Positions 9,381-20,098 of a stretch of DNA of 55,805 nucleotides are shown piece after piece (position 1 is the stretch's first letter; each line of letters starts with the position of its first letter). The stretch spans positions 1-55,805 of the forward strand of contig JAPEVC010000227.1 of assembly GCA_027946555.1 (NCBI GenBank), given 5' to 3'. Made by a program: the position numbers and the translations under genes. The notes beneath the pieces were generated by a model that was not told the DNA's origin, did not search any database, and worked only from the letters and a program-made list of their open reading frames with translations. The DNA is from Gnomoniopsis sp. IMI 355080. Lineage: Eukaryota; Ascomycota; Sordariomycetes; Diaporthales; Gnomoniaceae.

Positions 9381-12300
9381 CTACATAATGTCGTTCTGTG
9401 TCAAGCCGCCGTGGTCAGTGTCCATAGCGTCCCCACCGCCAGGCTGAAGATAGCGGACGAAACTGAGGCCCAGCTGGCGTCCGCCGTATTGATAGCCCTG
9501 AAATTTGGCAATAGCCGTGTCGGCAGTCTCGGCCGTATCGAAACGAACAACACCGGTGCCTCGGGAGCGGCCGCTAGGTTCGTACTGGATTTCGGCCTGC
9601 TTCACATCGCCTATCGTGCTGAAGAGCTCGACAAGATCCTCATTACTAGTTGACCATGGCAGCTAGACAATAGGTCAGCACAGCACGAAAATTGGAATGC
9701 GATCTGGGATGCTCACGTTGCGGACAAAGATGATCTCGCTTCTCTCCCCGTCAGCGGTCGCGAAGTCAGTAAAGGCGTTGGGAGCCACGGTTGCGGCCTG
9801 AGGACCACCGTATCCAGCACCACCGGCACCACCAGGAGCGCCAGCGCCAGGGCCACCGCCATAGCCACCTCCGTAGCCACCGCCAAAGCCTCCACGACCG
9901 CCGCCAAAGCCTCCGCGGCCTCCAAAGCCTCCACGACCGCCAAAGCCGCCGCCGAAGCCTCCGCGGCCGAAGCCTCCACGACCGCCAAAACCGCCTCCCA
10001 TGGCGTTGGCGAACCTGTCCACGCGGACCTCAAGGATGCGACCGTTCCAGTCGTAACCGTTGAATTGCTGAATTGCATTCCGCGCGTCGTCGGGGGTCTC
10101 AAAGACGACAATACCGGAGCCCTTGGGCCTTCCATCGGGTCCGAGGTGAACGTCGGCGCGGATAACACCACCAGTGCGAGCTGATTGCGAGTCTGTTAGT
10201 ATTGGTCGTTCTTTCCACCACGTAACAGCACAGAGTCTGAGTGAGCTTACCAGCTTGCCTAAACAAGTCCTTCAAGTCCTGCCAGCCGACAGTGAATGGA
10301 AGCTAGGACAGGTCAGCAGCGCCACAAAGACCCTTAATCAGAAGAATCAAACCAACGTTGGAAATATAGAGCTGTCGATCGTTGCCGCCACCGCCCATGT
10401 GGCCGCCATACCCGCCGCCACCATAGCCCATACCGCCGCCGGGGCCGCCTTGGAAGCCTCCACGGCCACCGCCAGCGCCGCCGCCTGGAGCATTGAATCG
10501 CGGCTCGGGTTCTCGGTCCTAAATGAGCTTAGTACATATCCCAACCATTGGGCGACATCATTGGGCTATTGTTCTTACCTCACGAACATAGACGAGACGG
10601 CCCATCAGATTCTGGTTGCTGAGAGTTGTAACAGCGTTTTGGGCTTGGTCTCTGGTCGCATATTCCACAATTCTGAAGTTGAAAGAATCAGCGGCTGGAA
10701 ACACCATCAGATGGAAAGCGTCTTGACTTACCCGCATCCCTACAAATACCGCGGACACAACGCCCAATCCGTCAATCCAACAGTTCCAACAAGTTTGCCA
10801 TGAGAGGGGAGACCGCAGGGAAATAAAAATGAAAGCCAGCCAGAAGCTACTAGTAGACGCCCACCTTCGACATTCCATTGGGAAGTTGCAAGACATCAGC
10901 GTAGAGAACCTCTCCGGCTAATAATTGACAATCCGTTAGCATCCGAAAGCCTTTGGTAAGTGAACCTCTTCCAGGTAGGACCCACCCTGCCTCATGAAGT
11001 CTTTGAGGTGATGCCATTTGACATCATATGAGAGGTTACCGACGTAGACCCGTCGGTCCTGCTGCGAGTTGTCTCTGATATTACTCATCATATGCTCGCG
11101 TGCCTGCGATCGATCCTCGTAGCTCTGATGGGACTGCTGTCTGAAGCCCTGACCCGAACCTCCCGCTGGGGCACCTTGGCCGGTCATGGGGCTGCGAGAA
11201 CGGCGCTGTCGAGGGCTGCGGGAACCACTTCGTGGGGATAGAGAGCGATGGCCGCGGTTATTAGAGCGTCCAGGACTCCGAGATCGACGACGAGATCGAG
11301 ATCTCTCACGCTGTGACGGCTGTGCGTCAGTTATCATATATAAGTAATCCAAATAAGGTCGTTCAGATTGCGCCACGGCCGAGTGTGGCTATTCTCCGCA
11401 GTTGCGACGTGGAAAGAAGTATGGAGGACGAATGTGCAACGTAGAGAAAAGAAGCCAGCCACCGAGGACACAGGAGCTTGGTCAGGAGCTTCAAGGACCT
11501 TGGTGGCCAGCGGGGTAGCGTCCGCTCCGGGCTTGTCGAGCTTGCGGATCCCTTGCGCAAGGGCGAGGTAGCTGCACGCCGGAGTTGGACCGGTGTCGTG
11601 AGCTAGGCCTAACAAATCCGGGCGAAAGTCATGGAAGAGGAATGGCATGGACTGAAGAACAAACTTACAGGACGGTATGTGTCTCCGGAATCTGCTGCAG
11701 GAGATATAAAAATTAGAAGACGCCTTAATCAAGCTAGGTAAACAAGAAGTGATACACAAGCCAAGAGTGTTGTGGGAGAAAGGAGAGGGAAGAGGGCGGG
11801 AGGGGACATGATGGGTAGTTGTAGGCTGGGGGGTCCGGATTTGTAGCTTTGTGGCGAGGCAAGAACAAGGCGTGGGCAGACAGCGCGCGTGGGGAAGTGC
11901 ATACCCGATTAGCGCAAAAGATCGGGGAGTATGCACAAAGGGGGGTTGGGCGGGCTGGACTAGAAAGCTGCCACACAATGGGCCCGCAAGAAACGGTGCA
12001 TTTGAACCGGCAGCAATGCAGCGTGGTGCGCGGGCATGGGGAGGAAGGGCATGTCCAAGGTAGCAGGTAGCAAGTCGCAGTACACAAGCCACTATCTGCG
12101 CGCTCGGCAGAAAAGGGACAAGACGATGGGGGCACGACAGGTAGACAAGTCCGAGGGACGCGACTGCCACGCAGCTCGAGGCACATAAGGAGGAAGATGT
12201 GTAGGTGAGAATTGGGAACGGCTGCATGTAGAGGAGAGATCGAGGGGCGCGGATTGCAGGAACAGGGCAGAAACAAGCTGCAAAGCCCAACCGGACCAGT

Positions 12301-12632
12301 AGGGATGCCAGGGCAGGGAGTGTGGGATGTGAAGTGCCCAGCCCGCGAGCCCGCCAGCCCGCCGGCCGTGCAGCACAAGCGCTGAACACCCAGACGTGTG
12401 GTTGTGTGGTGCGGTGCATATTGTGTGCGGCACGAGGGTTGACATGGAGTGTGGTGTCTCACATGGGAAAGGGGGGGTGTGACTGGAGCCTCGACTCCGG
12501 TGAGGTGAGGAGGCGCTGGGAGACACAGCCTTCTGCCAATGTACCCTTCGAGACGGCCTTTGAGGAACGCAACGCCAGAAAGGGATGATGACTTGTGGGT
12601 TCGGATAGCATAGAGGCAAGCCACTTACCCAT
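9381..12632 (-). CDS. HRB1: SR-type three-RRM mRNA-export protein, Gbp2/Hrb1 family
   Basis: Nuclear shuttling mRNA-binding protein; yeast Gbp2/Hrb1 associate with THO/TREX and survey splicing before export. The symbol is by family, as Gbp2 fits equally. I place ten coding exons: 12632-12629, 11694-11669, 11319-10986, 10917-10865, 10739-10732, 10672-10579, 10518-10357, 10302-10251, 10180-9717 and 9662-9381. Phases agree throughout and give 492 residues. The protein starts MADSGDTYRPPSQRERSRSR, continues with an RS region, RRM1 (about 97-172, VYVGNLSYDV), a Gly-rich linker, RRM2 (about 221-305, LYISNLPFTV), a long RGG/FGG/YGG repeat, and RRM3 (about 393-470, FVRNLPWST). The first exon is just ATGG, and exon 5 is 8 nt, supplying Gly-Cys and part of a Gly inside RRM1. 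The first three exons need cDNA confirmation; if intron 2 is kept, translation could start at an in-frame ATG at 11337. Confidence 0.88.
11695..12628 (-). other. Long first intron of the GBP2/HRB1-like gene
   Basis: This 934-base intron has a strong GTAAGT donor directly after ATGG and ends at a tandem CAGCAG acceptor. It is over eight times longer than other introns in the window. Its transcript strand is C/T-rich and stop-poor, which produces overlapping open frames of 175-361 codons without protein-like content. Length and position next to the start codon suggest a regulatory role such as autoregulated splicing; that is inference. Confidence 0.65.
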
Positions 12633-13600
12633 TATGAAAGACTTGTCGCAGCTAGTATGGTTCTGGTCTCCAAGTTTGTGCCGGGTGGATGGGATGTTGC
12701 TCTCGAGATGAAGCGAGCCCAGTGCTGGTTGTCGTTCGTCTGGTAGGTATTTCCTGATGGTTTGTAAGCGAACACTCCGGGCAAGTGACTCCTAGGTCCA
12801 GAACAGCAGGTATGCGAGGCAAGGAAGAGGCCGTTTCGTCAGCGTGAATGAGTGACGGCAGGAGGTTTTGCTGTGATATGCAGTGACTACCTAGGTAGAC
12901 GTCGTGGAAGGATCCATCAGTACTAGGGCCGGCGCTCGGCAGATGAAGAGCGGATGACCTCGAGGGAAGGCAACCAGGTACGCATCCGAGTACGACGGCA
13001 GCATGTGCAAATGGAGAGGGCAAATCACGCCGTGGCTGGCTGGCTGGCGTTGGTGAAGGTAGCCGCGCCGGACCTTTTGGCGCGTGGTCGGTCTCGAGAG
13101 TGATGCGATGCCATGCAGCAGAAAGTGGAGGCCAGCCCCGATCAGACCAGACAGGGGAAATCTTGGACGGAAAGTGGTGACCAAGCGGGCCAGCTCAAAT
13201 GGTGGATGGAATGATGCGTGCAAGTGAGATGTAGCCTTACCTTTTCGTAGAGACACCAGTGACAGTGGTGATGGTGTCGCGGGAGGTGCTTTTTTCGTAG
13301 CAAGGCTCGTAGCGCGACAGCCAAGTTTTGACACGAGAGGCCCGCCCGGTCTGTCGAGGGTGGGTTTCAGGGTCTCGATGGAGATGGAGCTGTCCGGAGC
13401 TCTGTCTGGAGCTGGGGCTGTGTCTGGTGAGGTCGAGAGTGGCTGTGGAGGTAGCTTGACGTAGGTAGGTATCGTAGAGATGGAACGACTGTCAAAATGG
13501 ACTGCGACGACCTTGCTTTGGTGGTTCTTGCACCCGCTTCACTTCGCGTCGGCGCGTCTTTTTTTTTTGGCCCGGGCGCCTGTACCTACCTAAGGTAACT
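12633..13600 (-). promoter_or_regulatory. Leader and promoter of the GBP2/HRB1-like gene
   Basis: About 970 bases upstream of the start codon contain no recognisable gene. A TACCTAGGTA palindrome lies at 12888-12897 and a T-run (11 T) near 13559-13569. A long 5' untranslated region with further introns is possible, and the transcription start cannot be placed. Confidence 0.4.
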
Positions 13601-16600
13601 GGAGGTCTGCGAGAGAGGGTGGATGTAGGTAACCGAGTACAAGTTCGGGTTGGGGTGTTGATCGAATGGAGAAAACGGGCAGACGGCGCGGAATTTTCTC
13701 AACCTTGACACAAGGTCCTGAACCCTCTCTCTGCTTGGGATTGGACATGGCCCGAGCTCCATGTAAACCATCCAACATGGCCTGTTCGCTGGTTGGCGGG
13801 CCAGGCATCCAGGGTTCCCTGGGCTTCCAGGCAGCTAGGGCAAGGGCAGCCAATAGAAGAGAAGCGGGGCAAGTGCGAACCAGTGGTGCAGGGGTACAGG
13901 GTTCGAAAGACCGGCTTCCTTTATTGTATTTCCATAAGTGCGGCTGATACCTAGTACATACCTGAATAGTATAGCCAGACATCTGCAGTATATTATATTG
14001 AACGCTCGAATTTAAGCAAGCCTCGTGAAGTTTTGAAACCAATACCATCGTATACAAAATCAGCCATGCAAATCAGGACGGGAGGTGGCTATGTTGAGCG
14101 GGCTTATAGGTGGCTGCAACCTGGACAAGGATTCTCGTGTAGATTATAACCACTTCTGGTGCATCCATTCAAACTACAGTCTATATCTATTGCAAAGAAT
14201 AATACTGTCTACAGATACCTGAATATAGTCTTAAGAGGAATGTACCTCTGCAGCATGGAGACTGTCGGTGATCATCATGGATCGGCAATATAGCACTTGA
14301 GCTGCTTATGCTCCTAGGTCATTTCGGTACCAAAGTACAAAATTAATACCCCGAGGCTAGGTCACCTTTATTGGCTGACAGTCGACAAAATATACTACCT
14401 TATAATTAAGCAGCTAGCTAGGGATGCCTAATATTTAGTTACTCCATACCGGGTCTCAGGTACTATCGCCTGTGGATAATCATTTGTAGAATAATCGCTG
14501 GAGGTAGCTGGCTGTGGAAGTCCCCGGATATAGTAGAGAACTTCATCCATACTGGACTGTATCGGTATTATAGAGCAGTTACGCCTAAAGGAACGCTTTG
14601 GTCTTGTGTGACTGGTCCCCCGTTTCCTTCCCGTTGGACGCTATGCAGGCAGAGAGGATCGCCCAGGTCAGAGGCCCCCGAGGAGCAACAGATGGTCCAG
14701 AACGAACAGAAATTTATGCAGACCCTTTTCTAATAGCTCAAGCTAGAAGAGGGCCCGAAGACTCGGGCTGAAGTCTGTTGTCCTTGCCGAGAAGGCACAG
14801 CAGGTCAGCTCAATCGTCGGAACCTGACCAATGAGTGACTGTAGCGCTGGCAATCAGCTTTCGAAAAGCTTGACCCTTATCCTATAATTTGGTTGCCTTA
14901 TGCAAGCCGTCGTAGGAAGTCTGATGGTCGGGTTGTTACACAGCATTGTATTTTTGTGCTTGGGCAGCTAGACGAGAATAATAGCAACTATTAAGCATCA
15001 CCTTTGCTCAATAGTCGACCGCAGCTATGGATGTAGACAGGCCAACCAATGTTACTCCAGGCGAGTGGATAGTCGCTGAGTAGACCTCGGGATGTGAACC
15101 ATCGCATAAACGTTTCGTGTGCTTGCAGTACCAAACATCACGTCTTGAAAGCCGGAAGAGCTCATGTACAGAAATAATCTTGCTGTCTATGGAGCCATCG
15201 ACAAGACTGAGACATCACGGGCTGGGAGAAGAAAAGGAGTGACAGTAGTCGGAATGTCAGCCCCAACAACTTGGTCAAGAGCTTGGTTCATCAGCGATCA
15301 TCCTGTGGGCGCTTATCCCACAGTACGTATATCCTATAGTCGAATACCTCAATTTCGGGATCGCCACTGCGATGCTGAGTCTGGAGAAATTGCGATATAT
15401 CGACGGTCGCCGTAGGGTTGACTCTGCGTCCGGTTTTTATATGTAGTCCTCGGTGATTACCTAGGTAGTGATGATCGGGGACCGGTGAGCAGGGTATGGG
15501 TGCATAAGTGCATGACAGTAAGCGAAACTCAAGCAAGTCCTTGACAGCGGCAGCGGCAGGGAAAGCAAGGATTGAGATACTGATGGATTTTTCCAGAAGC
15601 TTTCAAGAATGTATCGACTGTACCGATTCCTCTTCGAATAAAGTCAGAAGAGCAATGCAATCTTTCAAGGAGTAAGTGGTCCTGTTTGTAACGCGCTCAT
15701 CTCCCAAGTAAAAAGTTCATGTCAAGTTGGTGGATGTTGGGATGCATGGCAAGTGGATTCCGAGGATTGGGCCCATCAGTACCTTTCTAAATACTACCGC
15801 TCACTATGGTACTATGTACATAATATGCAGTACACACATAGTACATAGTACTATGCAGTACTGTGTATTTGTGTAGATGCAGCAGGTGGACAGGGGATAC
15901 ATTCCGCGGATGCACCTCCCCTGTTCCTCGCAGCAGGTGGAGCCAACCCTGTCCCTGTTGCGAAGTGAATGCCATCCATCACACAAACGGGACGATATCA
16001 ACACCAACTGCTGTCACAACTCCCGCAATGTTTCTACCCAGCAACATAGACCGACATGCCTCCGAATCCGTCTCAAGGACTGCTTCGGTTCTACGTACTA
16101 CCTGATGTTTTCAATGCGGGCCATCACCAAAGTTTATATGGCGTGACCACAAGACCACCCATGTCAGCGCGTTACTGGTCGTATAAATCCTGGGTATGAC
16201 TCCGGACCATACACTCCTTGAGGGACAAGTGACAAGACTCGAGTATCTCAGGGTGACCTGGATAAGTTCATGATCAAATTGACTAAGTGGGGAACAATCC
16301 GCGCATAATTGAATTGACGGTCCGAAGTAAGTTTGTCCGGTTTTATATCCGCGGTCCCGTCACTCCAATATCAACCACCTCATGCTCATTTGCCCGGGAT
16401 TTTTTCCAACAGTCTACTGGCGTTCCTTCAAGAATGAAGAAAACGGTAGTCAACGTAGGCTGTGGTACGCATGTCTTCATGAAAAACCCCACCTGGGTAA
16501 TGGATAGCCAGCTGATAGCGCGCCGCAGGGCAAGACACAGGCACCAAGTCCTCACACGTTTGTGGGTAAGTAGGTCTGCCGACTTCACCAAGTCGAGGCA

Positions 16601-18781
16601 GACAGCGCCTCGCCAGTGTACAGACATCTTGTTGGTTTTAGTCTTTTCCTTAACACTTTATTCAATAGCAGTTGTGTGTCATTGAATTCAGTGAAAATGC
16701 TGAGAACGCAAGCTACGAGGGGCCCAAGCTCGGTACCGGGGCCGCGCTACATCGATATCAGCACCTGCGGCTGCATGCCTTATGCCAGCATTACGCTGTG
16801 CCGCGCCTGTGAACAATAGTGCTTTCGGAATGTGATGGCACCCGTAAGATGAAGGTGCGACGCTGACTGGTGATGACTATTGCGAGCGATAGCATAACAT
16901 AGTGGAGCAAAGGTGGGCTTCATGGCCTACCTATTCCTATTGTCATCCTATCCAAATCCTATCCCAGGCTCGTTCAGGCCCCACACAAGTAATGGTAGTT
17001 TTCATGAATCTTTTGGGCTTGCTGCCGCTGGTCACACTGCAGTAGAGAGTTTAACAAGTCGCCCATGGACATTCATGGCCACCACGGTGGACACTGGGCA
17101 GGGGTTCCAAGCTATATATACACCGCGCAGCATTGTCATTGGTTTCAATAAGCCGCCTGGAAAAATGCCGCATCCATGAATCCCAAGGGCGTAGAATTCT
17201 GGTGTCCAATCTGGAGTCCTGGCGGGCGTTCCACAGGCGGCACAACAGCTGTAGCTCGCCTGATCGGTCGAAAGAGGAGGTACGGTGGGGGCCCAGGCGA
17301 GACAAGATGATGATACGACATTCCAGCCAGGAATTCAGACACACACTGCACGGCTCAATAGTTTTCGGGGTATTGGGAGCTCGAGAAAAGCCATGGGAGC
17401 TTTGGCATCACCAAAACTCTGCTACAATCCATTCCGGCGCAGACGGGACGAAGCCTGTTGTGACTCATTCGTTGACAAATGAAGCACCCTTATTCTTTCT
17501 CGTACATGTTGGAAAAATGCGCCTCTGCCGAGGGTACTCATGGCAATCATGGCAGCTTACTAGAGGATGGGTGTGCTTGCCGGGTTGCCCTGCGAACTAC
17601 TGCGGACAACATTTTGAATAACAACCTGCGCATTTAACTTCAAATGCGAATATTCTGTTGGCAAAGGCCCTCTGTTCCACAATTCATTATTGTATTGGAT
17701 ACCCCAGCGACTTTCAGAAGTGTTTTGCGGAATCAGTGCCAGGTCGCGAAGCTTGACTGGGCCAATTCTTTTGCCACCTGTACAGGTATCCTGCAGGTGG
17801 TCTCTCTCCATTACTCAACCCAGCCACAGTGGCCTCGCTTGGTCTGCTGGATCTTACAAATGAGAGCTTGCTTTATATGTACCTTCTGCATACGAACGAA
17901 ATGGCCACAGACAGAAACAGGCGTGTATACGATCGTCCACCAAGCGGGTTCATTGAGCTGGCTGGTGACGGACGAGAGTCCACTGGAGAATTGCCTCAAG
18001 AGGATACCATAAACCCTATGCGTTCACCCTGGCAGCAACAGGAGTGGCTGAAAAGGACGATTTGGAATATGTTGCGAAAGCTTCGGCGTGTTTTGTATGT
18101 TTGATCAAGTGTCCATGATGCTAAAAGTTTGTCAAGAATCCAATGATAACATACCTGTTCTCTGGGTCGACAAGCCTCACTACACACCATTTTAGTAGAG
18201 CGCACCCCGAATACAAAGAAAAGAATTGAGCATAAGAGTATAAAAGCCTTGTCTACATTAAGTAGGTCACTATTTTGGAATTTCGGAACAGCTGCGTTGG
18301 CACATGTGTGTGTATATCTTCTGCACATTCATGTAACAGTTCATGGCTTCTCTTGCTGGTTGCCAAGCATGCGGTGGGAAGCAGAAGCAACTTTGGCTCA
18401 TCAGACGGTCAGATCGCCCAAAGTATATTCTTCCAAGACATCCGTCTAGCGGATTTACGAGCATAGGGAGTTATTGACCTTGCATCCGAATTCTACATGC
18501 GTGTGGTCTCATGTGGGAGAGCAGTCGTCGAGATTATTAGTGCTCTACAGGGACCTTCCCTGCTGCATGGCTGCGGGAACGCGGCCTTCTCCCGCTCTAC
18601 TAAAACGGGAGCAGGGGGACCATCAATCCAAGCATCGATGATGACGGCTCGGATGGGAGCCAGTTTTTTTTCTCCCCCTGCCGTGCCGATCAAGCTGTGA
18701 ACTATGCGACGCGATCGATCATCTGGTTCCTTGTGCAGCAAACAGCATTACCATACAACATCTCAACTTTAACTCAGCAAC
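13601..18781. other. Gene-empty 5.2 kb region
   Basis: Both strands carry only short frames, the longest near 160 codons, and none has a recognisable family, a sensible start context or a consistent exon chain. There is no terminal-repeat transposon and no tRNA-like T-arm sequence that I could see. Base composition is mixed rather than strongly AT-rich. One clear inverted repeat sits at 15809-15851. The right end (about 18400-18781) must hold the COQ9 promoter. A long non-coding RNA or a fast-evolving gene could be hidden here. Confidence 0.4.
15809..15851. repeat. Perfect 11-bp inverted repeat, hairpin-capable
   Basis: GTACTATGTAC at 15809-15819 is the exact reverse complement of GTACATAGTAC at 15841-15851, with a 21-base spacer. 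Further partial GTACATAGTACTATG copies overlap it, so several alternative stems are possible. Confidence 0.75.
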
Positions 18782-19756
18782 ATGGCTTCCATGCCCTCCA
18801 AATTCCCTCAATGCGCTTTCTCTAGCTGCCGCGTAGCAACGCGCGTGCGGGCCCAATATCTTGAGCGCAAAGCTCCCTTGAGCGCCGTAAGTCGTAGGAG
18901 TCTCAACAGCAATTCCAGCAGGCCGATGCACCCGCGTGCCCGAAACCATGCGTACACCCATCGAAAGGACCTATTTCCTCCCATAATGTCGTCATCCGTC
19001 TGCCTCCGCCGCAGCTTCCACTCTTACGACCACCCCTCTCCCGCCGAGTCCTTTTCCCCCACCGAGCGCGCCATCCTCACCGCCGCATATGCCCATGTAC
19101 CGGAATATGGATTTTCACAAGAGTCGCTGGCCCTCGGGGCACGAGACGCTGGATACCTGGAAATCAGCACAAACCTGCTGCCGGATGGCGTGTTCAGCCT
19201 GATACAGTGGCACATGGTGTCCCAACGAGAGACGCTAGCTGTGCGGGCGCGCAAGCTATTCAGCGGCGAGGAGAAGATGGGCGTGGGTAGGAAGGTCGAG
19301 GCTTTGGTGTGGGAGAGGTTAATAGGAAACAAGGCTGTGATTGGTAGATGGCAGGAGGTAAGATCTCACCAGTGTCAGTTCTGAAGCAATGGAGGCAACA
19401 CCGCTGATGACAATTGTCAAAAGGCGCTCGCCATCATGGCCCAACCGTCCTACGTTCCCGAGTCACTCAAGGAGCTCGCGAAGCTCTCAGATGAGATCTG
19501 GTTTCTCGTGGGCGATACCGCTGTCGACCCCTCCTGGTATACCAAGCGGGCATCGCTATCTACCGTGTACGCCTCGACTGAGCTCTTTATGACGACCGAC
19601 CGTTCTGAGGGTTTTGGTGAGACGCGGGAATTTCTGCGGCGGAGATTGGACGAGGTACAGGAAGTCGGCGGAACGCTACGGTCAATGGGTCAATGGGTCA
19701 GCTTCACCGCGAGTGCAGGCTTGAATGTACTGAGGAGCAAAGGCATCCGCATATGA
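18782..19756 (+). CDS. COQ9: Ubiquinone biosynthesis protein COQ9, mitochondrial
   Basis: COQ9 is a lipid-binding protein of the mitochondrial inner membrane that presents substrate to the hydroxylase Coq7 in coenzyme Q synthesis; its fold resembles TetR regulators. Exons 18782-19357 and 19424-19756 join in phase 0 (GTAAGA donor, AAAAG acceptor), giving 302 residues. The conserved core begins at ERAILTAAYAHVPEYGFSQE and continues through LGARDAGYLEISTNLLPDG; the second exon has LKELAKLSDEIWFLVGDTAVD and ends at a hydrophobic helix (GLNVLRSKGIRI). The N-terminus before the core is Arg/Ser-rich, as expected of a matrix presequence. An alternative ATG at 18986 would give a shorter presequence, MSSSVCLRRSFHSYDHP, which resembles family members more; I kept the upstream ATG for its CAACATGG context. 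Confidence 0.92.
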
Positions 19757-20098
19757 GGCGGCATACCGGTGGGCTCATCTTAGCAGGCTTGCCACCCGAG
19801 AGGCAACGCACAACGGGGTCCGATTGTGCGAACTTGTTTGTGTAAGGTGCCTTGAGCAAAATCTAGAAATTGATGGGATCGATCATGGCTGCAAAATTCG
19901 AATGCTGCCATTTTACGAGCGGAAAGCCATCTTAATATAGGGTATCTCGGCAGAGACAGCAAAACAAGCAAAAGGCTAAACTCCATCCCGTGTCCATCGT
20001 ATATTATGCAGCCCAAAGTCTGCGTTCCAAATTGCCGTGAGACTTTTCCCCCATGCCACACAGCATGGAAAATATTGGTCACAGTCGAAAGTCAGGCA
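19757..20098. other. Convergent 3' regions of COQ9 and SMC6
   Basis: These 342 bases lie between two converging stop codons. No gene is seen; the stretch must hold both polyadenylation zones. Confidence 0.55.

Noticed and set aside
11334..12419. Minus-strand open frame of 361 codons
   Set aside because: It lies almost entirely in the first intron of the GBP2/HRB1-like gene, starts at a poor site, and has low-complexity Cys/Pro/Ser/Leu composition due to C/T-rich DNA. Two other frames are equally open there.
11734..12624. Minus-strand open frame of 296 codons
   Set aside because: Same stop-poor intron in another frame; no domain, and its composition follows base content.
13590..14057. Minus-strand open frame of 155 codons
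   Set aside because: No family similarity that I can see, the apparent first codon is TTG, and overlapping frames on the opposite strand are of similar quality.
17133..17621. Plus-strand open frame of 162 codons
   Set aside because: No recognisable motif, with antisense frames equally open. It is treated as chance within the gene-empty region.
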